Assembly: GCF_001456935.1 (NCBI RefSeq)
Contig: NZ_KQ758490.1
Location: forward strand, 1-64,000
Source: [Bacillus] enclensis
GTDB lineage: Bacteria; Bacillota; Bacilli; Bacillales; Bacillaceae_B
Reading direction: 5' to 3'
DNA length: 64,000 nucleotides
The notes under the pieces were generated by a model. The model was not told the DNA's origin, ran no database searches, and saw only the letters and a program-made list of their open reading frames with translations. The translations under genes and the position numbers were made by a program. Below are positions 40,979 to 48,304 of the stretch, piece by piece. Each line of letters opens with the position of its first letter. The stretch's first letter is position 1.

Positions 40979-41458
40979 ATGGAAAATGTAAAATCGTTAA
41001 GTCTGGATGGAGTAAAGACAATGGAGGAGAAGAAATTAGTAGGATTCAGGGTAGTCGGCGGTGATATAGCAGATTTCCAGGAAGAGATCCCGAAAGCTTC
41101 AATGGAGCTTGCTAAACGTAAAAATGAATTTAAACATCTGGTCGAACCGGTTAAACTGATCGGGGCTTTCAAAGCTTCGGAGACGTCAGAGGATGATGAC
41201 GGGTACTGGTCCTGTTTCGAGGTCCATGATTTCGAAGACATCCCCGAAGGCATGGTCACGCTGACAGTCCCTGCCCAGAAATATGCCGTACTGAATTTCA
41301 CTGGCCGTGCTTCAGAAATTTACCGAGTATATGATCATCTGCATCAATGGATCGATGAAAATGGCCACAAGAGGACCCCGAATAAATGGACCCTGGAAAT
41401 CTATTCGAAATGGTCGGAGAATGAAGATATCGTGGACCTGTGTGACCCGATCCTCTAG
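40979..41458 (+). CDS. GyrI-like/effector-binding domain protein, paralogue
   Basis: A 159-residue effector-binding domain with the same order of blocks as its neighbour: KLVGFRVVGGDIADF, YWSCFEVHDFEDIPEGMVTLTV, YAVLNFTGRASEIYRVYDHL and WTLEIYSKWSENEDIVDL. Identity to the upstream copy is low, so the duplication is old. AAGGAG precedes the ATG. A terminator follows. Confidence 0.82.
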   Translation: MENVKSLSLDGVKTMEEKKLVGFRVVGGDIADFQEEIPKASMELAKRKNEFKHLVEPVKLIGAFKASETSEDDDGYWSCFEVHDFEDIPEGMVTLTVPAQKYAVLNFTGRASEIYRVYDHLHQWIDENGHKRTPNKWTLEIYSKWSENEDIVDLCDPIL

Positions 41459-41475
41459 CTGAATGGCTTATCCCT

Positions 41476-41506
41476 GCCCGGTCGAACAGGACTGGGTTCT
41501 TTTTAT
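41476..41506 (+). terminator. Intrinsic terminator
   Basis: CCCGGTC and GACTGGG pair (one mismatch) around a six-base loop and are followed by TTCTTTTT, ending the GyrI-like pair. Confidence 0.75.
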
Positions 41507-41645
41507 GAAAAAATTCAGATTTATCCCTATATCATTATGAGGTATCTGCTGGTAAAATTAGGTTTATGAATCTTGTTGAGTATCAATATTGTAAAATGAA
41601 CTGGATAGTGTGCTCTGAAGTAAGGTGATTTAACTCCGTCTAGAC

Positions 41646-41672
41646 GGGGTCAAGGTACCTGTCCCCACGGCC
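41646..41672. repeat. Dispersed palindromic repeat, copy 9
   Basis: GGGGTCAAGGTACCTGTCCC then CACGGCCC, directly upstream of the lipoprotein gene at 41697. Confidence 0.8.
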
Positions 41673-41696
41673 CAATTCTTCAAGAAGGAGGAAGAA

Positions 41697-42107
41697 ATGA
41701 ACAAGGTTTTTTTCTTTTTGATTGTCTCTTTAGCTTTTCTAGTTCCAGGTTGTTCGAGTGACGAATCCAATGAAAAGCAGGTTATAGAAATACAAAAATA
41801 CGCTGATCTGGATGGAGGGGAATACAGGGAGCTCGAAAATATAACGGAAACAGATCAAGTTCAACAAGTCATAAAGATCGTTCGTGATGCGAAATGGGAA
41901 GAGACGCTTGTCAATATGGGAAGACCGGCTGATTATCGGTTCACCTTTCAATTTGAGAATGCTGACATTGAAGCGAAACCCGTCCTGCATGAGCTTTGGA
42001 TAAGTGCATCTTCGGAAAAAGCCGAAATGATCAGAGGCGATATAGAATACAGCCGACTAAATGAAAAGGATACTGCAGCCTTAATTGAAGTATTAACCGG
42101 AAATTAG
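41697..42107 (+). CDS. Putative lipoprotein
   Basis: A 136-residue exported protein with signal peptide and lipobox VPGC (Cys about residue 19), then a mixed domain with VIEIQKYADLDGGEYRELENI, KWEETLVNMGRPADYRFTFQF and LHELWISASSEKAEMI. The last part has the pattern of YhfM-like/DUF4362-type Bacillus lipoproteins, and the lipoprotein at 43953 is similar in layout. AAGGAGGA precedes the ATG. Function unknown. Confidence 0.75.
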   Translation: MNKVFFFLIVSLAFLVPGCSSDESNEKQVIEIQKYADLDGGEYRELENITETDQVQQVIKIVRDAKWEETLVNMGRPADYRFTFQFENADIEAKPVLHELWISASSEKAEMIRGDIEYSRLNEKDTAALIEVLTGN

Positions 42108-42134
42108 TCAACCAATAAAAGTTGAATAGAGAAT

Positions 42135-42163
42135 GGGGCATGGGGACCTCCCCCCCTGACCCG
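42135..42163. repeat. Dispersed palindromic repeat, copy 10
   Basis: GGGGCATGGGGACCTCCCCC then CCTGACCCG, immediately before the ribosome binding site of the kinase fusion gene. Confidence 0.75.
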
Positions 42164-42178
42164 CTTGGAGGTGTTGTG

Positions 42179-43906
42179 ATGCTGGATGTTAAGACTGATC
42201 GCAGGTTTAAGGTGATTGAACCGGTCAATAAGGGCTGGTCGAGTGATAAGAAGTATTATGTGGAGACGGTCACGGGTGAGAGGCTGCTTCTAAGGACGGC
42301 GGACCGCCCCCAATATGAAATGAAGAAAAGTGAGTTTGAAGCGATGAAGCAGCTGGCGGAAATGGGGATATCGATGTCTAACCCGCTTGAGTTTGGCTTA
42401 TGCGACGAAGGGGATAGTGTCTACACGCTCTTTTCTTGGTGCGACGGTGAAGATGCCGCAGAGGTTTTGCCAAAGCTGACCGATACAGAACAGTATGAGC
42501 TGGGGCTGAAATCAGGCCGGTATCTCCGTCAGATCCACTCGATCCCTGCACCGGCGGATGAAGAGAGTTGGGAAATGAAGTTTAACCGCAAAGTGGACAG
42601 CAAAATCAAACAGTATAATGAATGCGCGATTAAAATTGACGGCGGTGACCAAATCATTGCATACATAGAAGCGAACAGGCATCTCCTCGTCGGTCGTCCG
42701 CAATCGTTTCATCACGGAGACTATCACGTTGGAAATATGGTAATTTCTGAAGAAAAGGAACTGTCTATCATCGATTTCAACCGTCATGACTTTGGTGATC
42801 CGTGGGAAGAGTTCAATCGGATCGTGTGGAGTGCTTCTGCGAGTCCGCATTTTGCCACCGGACAGCTCAACGGATACTTTGGCGGCAGACCGCCCGAGGA
42901 GTTCTTCAAGCTCATGACTTTTTACATAAGCAGCAATATGCTGTCGTCAATCTCTTGGGCGATCGTTTTTGGAGAAAAAGAGGTCGAGGTCATGAAGGAG
43001 CAGGCAAATGAAGTCATGGAATGGTTCGACGGTATGAACAATCCTGTGCCGACCTGGTATTTGGAAGACTTCTACGTTCAGTACATAAATCAAATTCCAT
43101 ACAAATTAAAATCTCCCTTCGACTTTTCATTCATAAAGCAGTACGGTGAAGTCTTCAAAGTGTATGACGATCAGGATTCCGGCAATATCTCCTTTGGGGT
43201 GAAGAATGGGGACGACAGGTATTTGATAAAATTTGCCGGTGCCCCGACAGCCAGGTACCAGGGTAAACCTGAGGATGCCATCGCTGAGCTGAAAGCTGCC
43301 GTTCACGTTTATGAGGACCTCGCTCACCCTTATCTGGTCCGGCTGATCCGTTCGGAGGAAGCCGGCGGAGGGTTTGCAGCCATTTTTGAATGGACAGACG
43401 GTGAATGCATGGGAAGAATGTATCCCCTTTCCAGGGAGAAGTTCATGAGGATGCCTGATAAAACCAGGCTCGGTGTGTTCAGTGATATTATCGATTTTCA
43501 CATACACGTTATTAAGAAGGGCTACGTGGCCATCGATTTTTATGACGGCAGTATCCTGTTTGATTTTAAAAAAGAAAAGACCTTCATATGCGATATTGAC
43601 CTCTACACCAAGTGTCCCTATATGAATGAAATGGGGAGGATGTGGGGCTCGTCACGATTCATGTCCCCGGAGGAATTCGAGCTTGGAGCGAAAATAGACG
43701 AAATCACCAATGTCTACCTCATGGGAGCCACAGCTTTCGCCCTGTTCGGCGGCGAAACAGACCGATCCCACGACAAATGGAGACTGAGCGGAGAACTCTA
43801 CAATACAGCCGCCAAAGCAGTCAGCGATGATCGGACCAGCCGCCACCAAACACTGGCGCAATTCAAGGAAGAGTGGGTCAGGGGGACAGGTAAGTTGACT
43901 CAGTAA
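42179..43906 (+). CDS. APH-family phosphotransferase fused to a second kinase-like domain
   Basis: A 575-residue two-domain protein. Residues 1 to about 290 are an APH-type kinase: YEMKKSEFEAMKQLAEMGI, catalytic loop FHHGDYHVGNMVI (about 190-202) and IIDFNRHDFGDPWEEF (about 211-226). Residues about 300-575 form a second kinase-like fold: GEVFKVYDDQDSGNISFGV, DRYLIKFAG with the Lys, catalytic loop GYVAIDFYDGSILFD (about 460) and CDIDLYTKCPY as the DFG equivalent. GGAGGTG before ATG 42179 supports the start. The tail GTGKLTQ and stop come from repeat copy 11. Substrates unknown; each half exists alone in other Bacillus. Confidence 0.8.
   Translation: MLDVKTDRRFKVIEPVNKGWSSDKKYYVETVTGERLLLRTADRPQYEMKKSEFEAMKQLAEMGISMSNPLEFGLCDEGDSVYTLFSWCDGEDAAEVLPKLTDTEQYELGLKSGRYLRQIHSIPAPADEESWEMKFNRKVDSKIKQYNECAIKIDGGDQIIAYIEANRHLLVGRPQSFHHGDYHVGNMVISEEKELSIIDFNRHDFGDPWEEFNRIVWSASASPHFATGQLNGYFGGRPPEEFFKLMTFYISSNMLSSISWAIVFGEKEVEVMKEQANEVMEWFDGMNNPVPTWYLEDFYVQYINQIPYKLKSPFDFSFIKQYGEVFKVYDDQDSGNISFGVKNGDDRYLIKFAGAPTARYQGKPEDAIAELKAAVHVYEDLAHPYLVRLIRSEEAGGGFAAIFEWTDGECMGRMYPLSREKFMRMPDKTRLGVFSDIIDFHIHVIKKGYVAIDFYDGSILFDFKKEKTFICDIDLYTKCPYMNEMGRMWGSSRFMSPEEFELGAKIDEITNVYLMGATAFALFGGETDRSHDKWRLSGELYNTAAKAVSDDRTSRHQTLAQFKEEWVRGTGKLTQ
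43874..43902. repeat. Dispersed palindromic repeat, copy 11 (overlaps gene 3' end)
   Basis: TGGGTCAGGGGGACAGGTAA then GTTGACTCA encodes the last residues (VRGTGKLTQ) of the kinase fusion. Confidence 0.85.
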
Positions 43907-43952
43907 AGTATTACAACTATAGGCATTAATGCAAAAGAGGAAGGCGATCTAC

Positions 43953-44390
43953 GTGAAAAAATCAGTAATAGTTGTATCGATTGTTGCAGCTGCCATGTTT
44001 CTCGCAGCTTGTCAGCAAGACCGATCAGAAAAGATGGTCTTGCTGGATGAGAAAATCTCCGCAGTAGACATATCGGAGTCGAAAGGGCTGGGAGGGATGA
44101 ATGAGGAAGTCCTGATGTCATTCACGGACAAGGACTCCCTTTCCATATTCAAAACAGCCATCACGACTGCTCGCAAGCAACCAGGGAAAGTGGATCTGAC
44201 GGAACCTGATTATGACGTCATGGTGCAGTACGAATCCGAAGAGGGGCAGCTGCCGACACACGGTATCCATTTATGGCTTGGTGATGAAGGAGATGCGAGC
44301 ACCTTCGTGTATATCGGGGATGAAACCGTTTATCACGCACCACCGGAAATCACCAAACAGTTGAGGGGATTGATTGTTTCAGAAGGGTAA
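43953..44390 (+). CDS. Putative lipoprotein
   Basis: A 145-residue exported protein with a hydrophobic signal and lipobox LAAC (Cys about residue 20), then a domain with ISAVDISESKGLGGMNEEV, SFTDKDSLSIFKTAITTA and GIHLWLGDEGDASTFVYIGD. It resembles the YhfM-type Bacillus lipoproteins. The GTG at 43953 is preferred, eight bases after AGGAAGG; an ATG at 43929 is the alternative. Confidence 0.72.
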   Translation: MKKSVIVVSIVAAAMFLAACQQDRSEKMVLLDEKISAVDISESKGLGGMNEEVLMSFTDKDSLSIFKTAITTARKQPGKVDLTEPDYDVMVQYESEEGQLPTHGIHLWLGDEGDASTFVYIGDETVYHAPPEITKQLRGLIVSEG

Positions 44391-44438
44391 AGCCGGTGTG
44401 CTTGATTGGATGCGGAAGCTATGATGTGTTCAGATGAG

Positions 44439-44570
44439 ATTTTTCGACAAGTTGCATGTATTTTGAAAAAAGTGGTTCGTAAATTTGATATTTGGAATGT
44501 AAACGGCGGATTTGGTTCGTAAATAGTAAAAAGGGATTGGAAATTTGAAAAATTGGATCGAAAGTGACCG
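44439..44570 (-). repeat. 20-bp periodic array, class III, with end cap
   Basis: Read on the plus strand the array starts with the cap TTTTTCGACAAGTTGCATGT and continues with GG marks at 44475, 44495, 44515, 44535 and 44555, exactly 20 bp apart. Units look like TTCGTAAATTTGATATTTGG. On the minus strand the unit is CCACTTT-like and ends in GCAACTTGTCGAA, the same cap as class I. The 397-bp gap between 44390 and 44788 holds this array and a weak GGGGCAC/TGTCCC motif at 44710-44730. Confidence 0.85.
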
Positions 44571-44787
44571 ATGAGTACGGCCCGGCACTGGTAACAGTCT
44601 AACAGAACCATATATTCAACAGTAAATAACTATTTCACTAACTTTTTTACAGGTAATCTATAAAAATTAAGAATTATTTTATGAAACTTCATGCTGAATT
44701 GGCTTATGCCGGGGCACCTACACTGTCCCGTGGGTTATACCGGGGCAGATCAACTTGCCCATAGATTTATTATAGGGGTGATGACAG

Positions 44788-45249
44788 ATGAAGCTGGCTG
44801 AAGCACTAATTCTACGCGCTGATTATCAGAAGCGGGTGGAGCAGGTAAGGAAGCGTTTGATTCAAAATGCCATCGTTCAGGAGGGGGATCTGCCGAATGA
44901 GGAGCCGAGGGAACTGCAAAAAGAGTTGACGGATCTTTTACGGAATTTGAAAGCATTGATTCAAGGAATCAATAAAACGAATCTCCTCACTGCCTTTGAT
45001 AAAGGGCAGACACTTGCAGATGCGTTGACGGCGAGGGATCTATTGGGTCAGGAAAGAAAGATCTACAGCGATCTCCAGGAGCACGCAAACGTGCGGCACG
45101 ACCGCTATTCAAGGACGGAAATAAAGAACGTGACTATCATAGACGTCAAGGAAACACAAAAGCTTGTCGATGAATTATCAAAAAAATATCGATTGATAGA
45201 TATAAAGATTCAGGAGCTCAATTGGATGACGGATTTAATAGAGAAGTAG
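44788..45249 (+). CDS. DIP1984-family protein
   Basis: A 153-residue, largely helical protein of the DIP1984 family (sometimes mislabelled septicolysin). It begins MKLAEALILRADYQKRVEQV and has the conserved LNRLIQGINKTN-like segment LKALIQGINKTNLLTAFD, then LTARDLLGQERKIYSDL and KKYRLIDIKIQELNW. Its role is unknown. A tRNA-like RNA fold starts at its stop codon. AGGGGTG lies before the ATG. Confidence 0.85.
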   Translation: MKLAEALILRADYQKRVEQVRKRLIQNAIVQEGDLPNEEPRELQKELTDLLRNLKALIQGINKTNLLTAFDKGQTLADALTARDLLGQERKIYSDLQEHANVRHDRYSRTEIKNVTIIDVKETQKLVDELSKKYRLIDIKIQELNWMTDLIEK

Positions 45250-45360
45250 GGTCAGTTGGTAGCGGAATGATCAGGCGAATACCAAACCGTGCAGCTGGTG
45301 AATGTTGCAATCATGGCAAGGGTTCCGGGGTGACCCTAGAGGTTCAAGTCCTCATCTCAC
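45241..45360 (+). ncRNA. tRNA-like structure in the 3' UTR of the DIP1984 gene
   Basis: A D-loop-like CAGTTGGTAGC (45253-45263) and a T-arm GAGG-TTCAAGT-CCTC (45339-45353) are both present. Outer strands GAGA (45241-45244) and TCTC (45355-45358) can pair as a short acceptor stem. A perfect eight-base helix TAGGGTCA (45247-45254)/TGACCCTA (45331-45338) encloses about 75 bases, replacing the anticodon arm. This is closer to the layout of tmRNA than to an ordinary tRNA. An inner TTGC/GCAA hairpin has a seven-base loop. No CCA follows. A terminator-like CGGC-AAGG-GCCG-ATTTTT lies at 45488-45505. Confidence 0.55.
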
Positions 45361-45471
45361 AACTCATACCCAGTAATGTAACACCAGTACAAATGAATGT
45401 AACACTTGACTACCAGGTATTGATTTTCATTTCGTGAGGGCGGATAGGGGAAATTATACAATGGTCCTAAT

Positions 45472-45507
45472 CCCGGCACACGCCGGCGGCAAGGGCCGAT
45501 TTTTATG
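45472..45507 (+). terminator. Terminator downstream of the tRNA-like RNA
   Basis: Two adjacent hairpins, CCGGC-ACAC-GCCGG and CGGC-AAGG-GCCG, the second followed by ATTTTTAT. Confidence 0.65.
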
Positions 45508-45591
45508 ATAAAATTAGTAGAGTTCCTTAAAACTGACACCTTAGAGGACTTCGTGAAAATACTAACATAGATAAATAAGGGGGAATCAGTA

Positions 45592-45786
45592 ATGGCGATT
45601 GTCAGTTTTTTGCTTATCGGATGGATCCTAGGCTGGTTCAAATTTGATGAATTATTCATCCAGGCAATCAAGGAACTGTTCTCAAAAGAAATTACGAAAG
45701 CAAGCTATTACTTTGTATTTTTCTGTATAGGGGCACTTGGTGATATTGTCTTGTTCTTTAAAGGAATTTATTTCTTCTTTTCATAA
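45592..45786 (+). CDS. Small membrane protein
   Basis: A 64-residue protein with two hydrophobic segments (residues 2-17 and 40-63) and a short charged middle (KELFSKEITK). GGGGGA lies seven bases before the ATG. No family recognised; a holin-like or stress peptide role is conceivable but unsupported. Confidence 0.55.
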   Translation: MAIVSFLLIGWILGWFKFDELFIQAIKELFSKEITKASYYFVFFCIGALGDIVLFFKGIYFFFS

Positions 45787-45920
45787 AAATAGGGATGAAT
45801 GCTTCCATATGGTGACGAAACTAAGGGAGGTAACTATAAAATACGAAAGTGGCATACAGGGACAACTGGATACGCAGCAGCCGATAACATTTTTGCAGAG
45901 ATAAAACATCGGAGGATCAG

Positions 45921-45973
45921 CGGGTCAGGGGAGAGCTCCTAAAGCGGGGCGCGGAACCTGTCCCTGCGGCTCA
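45921..45973. repeat. Dispersed palindromic repeat, copy 12 (compound)
   Basis: GGGTCAGGGGAGAGCTCC followed by GCGGGGCGCGGAACCTGTCC and CTGCGGCTC: two half-copies in opposite orientation just upstream of the AraC-type regulator gene. Confidence 0.7.
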
Positions 45974-45997
45974 AAATCAGGAAGGAGGCAGAGGATT

Positions 45998-46690
45998 ATG
46001 GAGTTAGAAGATCAGCTGTTATGTGAAAAGAGAACGTATAATAAGAAGTTTCATTCACATAAGCACGGATTTGGGCAGTTTCTTTTTCCGCTTGTAGGGT
46101 CGCTGGATATCCAGACAAATCGGCAGGAGCTGAAGCTTACGCCTGATCACTGTTTTTATCTGCCTCCGTGGTTTGATCATCAGTACCGTTCGGTCGACCG
46201 GAATGAGTTCTTGATTCTGGATATCCCGGTGCATTATCTGCAGGGTGAAACGGACAGCATGTATATGACGCTGGATCAACAGTGGTCGTCGATTCGCTAT
46301 TTACTGTTGGAAGAAATGAGTAATACGGAGAACCGAGCATCATTGATGAGCTTGACCCGATATGTGACAAGCAAGCTTCAGCATAGTCATTCTCCTTCCA
46401 TTGAATATATCCACAATCATTTCAGGGAGCCGATCAGGTTGGAGACACTGGCGGAATTGGAGCATTATCATCCGGCCTATTATTCGGCCTGGTTCAAGAA
46501 AAAGACCGGCAGAAACCCGAAAGCCTATATTTCTGAACTCCGCTTGAACGAAGCTGAGCATCTGCTGCTCTCAACTGGATGGACGATGTCGCGGATCAGC
46601 GAGGAAGTGGGTTTTGAGAATTCTTCCTCGTTTAGCAGGTGGTTTTCAAGGCGAAAAGGGATCTCCCCGCAAGCATTCAGACATCTTTAA
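45998..46690 (+). CDS. AraC-family transcriptional regulator
   Basis: A 230-residue regulator. The N-terminal half is a cupin-like sensor (FHSHKHGFGQFLFPLVGSLD, CFYLPPWFDHQYRS). The C-terminal double HTH spans about residues 130-230: IHNHFREPIRLETLAELEHY with YYSAWFKKKTGRNPKAYISE, then ISEEVGFENSSSFSRWFSRR and KGISPQAFR. It probably controls the DMT transporter gene 93 bp downstream on the same strand, or itself, in response to a small ligand. AAGGAGG precedes the ATG. Confidence 0.9.
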   Translation: MELEDQLLCEKRTYNKKFHSHKHGFGQFLFPLVGSLDIQTNRQELKLTPDHCFYLPPWFDHQYRSVDRNEFLILDIPVHYLQGETDSMYMTLDQQWSSIRYLLLEEMSNTENRASLMSLTRYVTSKLQHSHSPSIEYIHNHFREPIRLETLAELEHYHPAYYSAWFKKKTGRNPKAYISELRLNEAEHLLLSTGWTMSRISEEVGFENSSSFSRWFSRRKGISPQAFRHL

Positions 46691-46782
46691 AATGGTTAAA
46701 AGGATATCAAACTTGGTGAAGAAATTTCAATTGAAATTATCTATTCTGAGTTTAGATATTCTTTTTTTATTGAGGTGATCAC

Positions 46783-47682
46783 ATGAAAGGTCCAATATTC
46801 ATTTTACTCGCAGGCATCCTTTGGGGAACCACGGGGACGGCGCAGGCATTTGCCCCGGAATCGGCCCATCCGATTGCGATCGGTGCGGCGCGCTTGGCTG
46901 TCGGCGGTGTATTTTTATTATGTATCGTATTGGCAACGGGTAAAGTGAACCTTAGGTATTGGCCTGTAAAACAAACCGTTACGGCTGCCCTGAGCATGGC
47001 ATTCTATCAGCCTCTCTTTTTCTCGGCGGTCACGCTGACAGGGGTGGCGATCGGAACAGTAGTCGCGATTGGGAGCGCACCAATCCTTTCGGGGATGATC
47101 GAATGGCTGGTTTTAAAAAAGCGGCCTTTACTCATTTGGTGGTTTTCTACCTTTCTATCAATATCGGGCTGTCTGCTGCTGTTTCTGAATAACGGATCTG
47201 CATCTGCTGATCCTCTTGGAATACTCCTCGCACTGGGAGCGGGTCTGACGTTCGCCGTCTACACCCTGGTAAGCAGAGAATTAGTTGAGAACCACTCGGC
47301 ACTGTCAGTGGTCGCCGTCGTGTTCACACTCAGCGCAGTCTGTTTATCCCCGATTCTATTCATCTATGACATGTCCTGGGTGGCGAGCCTGAGAGGAGCA
47401 GGAGTGAGTCTTCAACTGGGAATCATGGCGACCGGGATTGCTTATCTTCTGTTTGCCCGGGGGCTCCTCCAGGTAAGCTCCTCCAACGCCATCACACTAG
47501 CGCTGTCAGAACCGATGACAGCCGCATTACTTGGTGTATTCATAGTTGGAGAACAACTAAGTCTGTTCTCATGGCTGGGAATTCTCCTTCTCCTGGCCGG
47601 AATCGGAGCGCTTGTCTGGTCAACCAGACGGAGGGACAAGGGGACAAACACCTTGTCCCGTTCCGCCTCAAACACTTTATGA
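46783..47682 (+). CDS. DMT/EamA-family transporter
   Basis: A 299-residue inner-membrane exporter with ten predicted helices arranged as two EamA repeats: LLAGILWGTTGTAQAFAP and later LLALGAGLTFAVYTLVSREL begin the halves, and the second ends in EQLSLFSWLGILLLLAGI. Substrates are typically amino acids or metabolites; unknown here. The C-terminal tail after WSTRRRD (KGTNTLSRSASNTL) is encoded by a dispersed repeat, copy 13, so the original terminus was replaced. GAGGTGATC precedes the ATG. Confidence 0.88.
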   Translation: MKGPIFILLAGILWGTTGTAQAFAPESAHPIAIGAARLAVGGVFLLCIVLATGKVNLRYWPVKQTVTAALSMAFYQPLFFSAVTLTGVAIGTVVAIGSAPILSGMIEWLVLKKRPLLIWWFSTFLSISGCLLLFLNNGSASADPLGILLALGAGLTFAVYTLVSRELVENHSALSVVAVVFTLSAVCLSPILFIYDMSWVASLRGAGVSLQLGIMATGIAYLLFARGLLQVSSSNAITLALSEPMTAALLGVFIVGEQLSLFSWLGILLLLAGIGALVWSTRRRDKGTNTLSRSASNTL

Positions 47683-47746
47683 TAGGCTTGGGACAGGTAC
47701 ACTGACCCGCCATTGAAGCGGGCCGCGGTACCTGTCCCCGTGGCTT
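47632..47746. repeat. Cluster of three dispersed palindromic repeats, copies 13-15
   Basis: Copy 13 (47632-47661, AGGGACAAGGGGACAAACAC then CTTGTCCCG) is inside the transporter gene's 3' end. Copy 14 (47687-47712) reads GGGACAGGTACACTGACCCG and copy 15 (47718-47746) reads CGGGCCGCGGTACCTGTCCC. Three copies within 115 bp suggest the site is a hotspot. Confidence 0.8.
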
Positions 47747-47777
47747 AAAGAGGCTGGGACAAAAGTGTTTAGATTAA

Positions 47778-47830
47778 GTAAAACCCGAACTAATTTGCAA
47801 AAGATAGGGCAAATTAGTTCGGGTTTTAAT
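47778..47830. repeat. Long perfect inverted repeat
   Basis: ACCCGAACTAATTTGC and GCAAATTAGTTCGGGT, perfect 16-base arms with AAA/TTT extensions and a ten-base loop, preceded by GAGGCTGGGACAAAAGTGTT. It may act as a terminator for the transporter gene or be a further repeat family. Confidence 0.75.
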
Positions 47831-47861
47831 TTGCCGAAGTGCATTTAGAGTTTAGCCCTTT

Positions 47862-48118
47862 CTAGCGATTGATTGGAGTGCAAGACGAAGACTCCTGCGG
47901 GAAGAGTAGCTTATGTGTGACCTGTCCAGCTCCAGGGCTTAGAGGCACATGTCATAAGTCAAATCGGCCAAGAAGGCAAAGAACGCCTTCATGGCCGATT
48001 CGCTTGATGCCACCAGCCTCTAAACAAAGCCCTTCCGCTTTTCTTCCCGCAGGCTTGCCGAGGAGGCTTACGGACTACCCGCAGAAAGTGAAGTCTTGCA
48101 GGGAAATCATTAGCGGAA
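47862..48118. repeat. Nested intergenic elements: outer CTAGCGATTGATTGG element with inner insertion
   Basis: The outer element runs from CTAGCGATTGATTGGAGTGC ... GACTCCTGCGGGAA to CCCGCAGG...GAGGAGGCTTACGG ... CATTAGCGG, a repeat type I know from many Bacillus genomes. It is split by an inner element (about 47927-48046) that begins TGTCCAGCTCCAGGGCTTAG and ends CCGCTTTTC, with AGGGCTTAGAGGC/GCCTCT...AGCCCT arms around an ATCGGCCAAGAAGGC/GCCTTCATGGCCGAT hairpin. The 622 bp between the transporter and htrA-type genes hold only repeats. Confidence 0.75.
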
Positions 48119-48304
48119 AAAAGAACCTTTATTGATATTGTTTGTCTTTGTATAGTAGCTCTTTAGTTTTGACTCAACCTCTTTTTTTATCCCTGAAAAC
48201 TTCCCATCCTGTACATAGATTGTTAATAATTTCGTAATATTTTCCTTTTAAGATGAAATCAACAGCAAAGATCAGCAGAGAAAAATTCTAAGGAGGAAGT
48301 AAAG

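Noticed and set aside
45250..45360. Ordinary tRNA gene
   Set aside because: D-loop-like and T-loop sequences exist, but the acceptor stem is incomplete, the anticodon arm is replaced by a long helix and no CCA follows. Kept only as a tRNA-like RNA.
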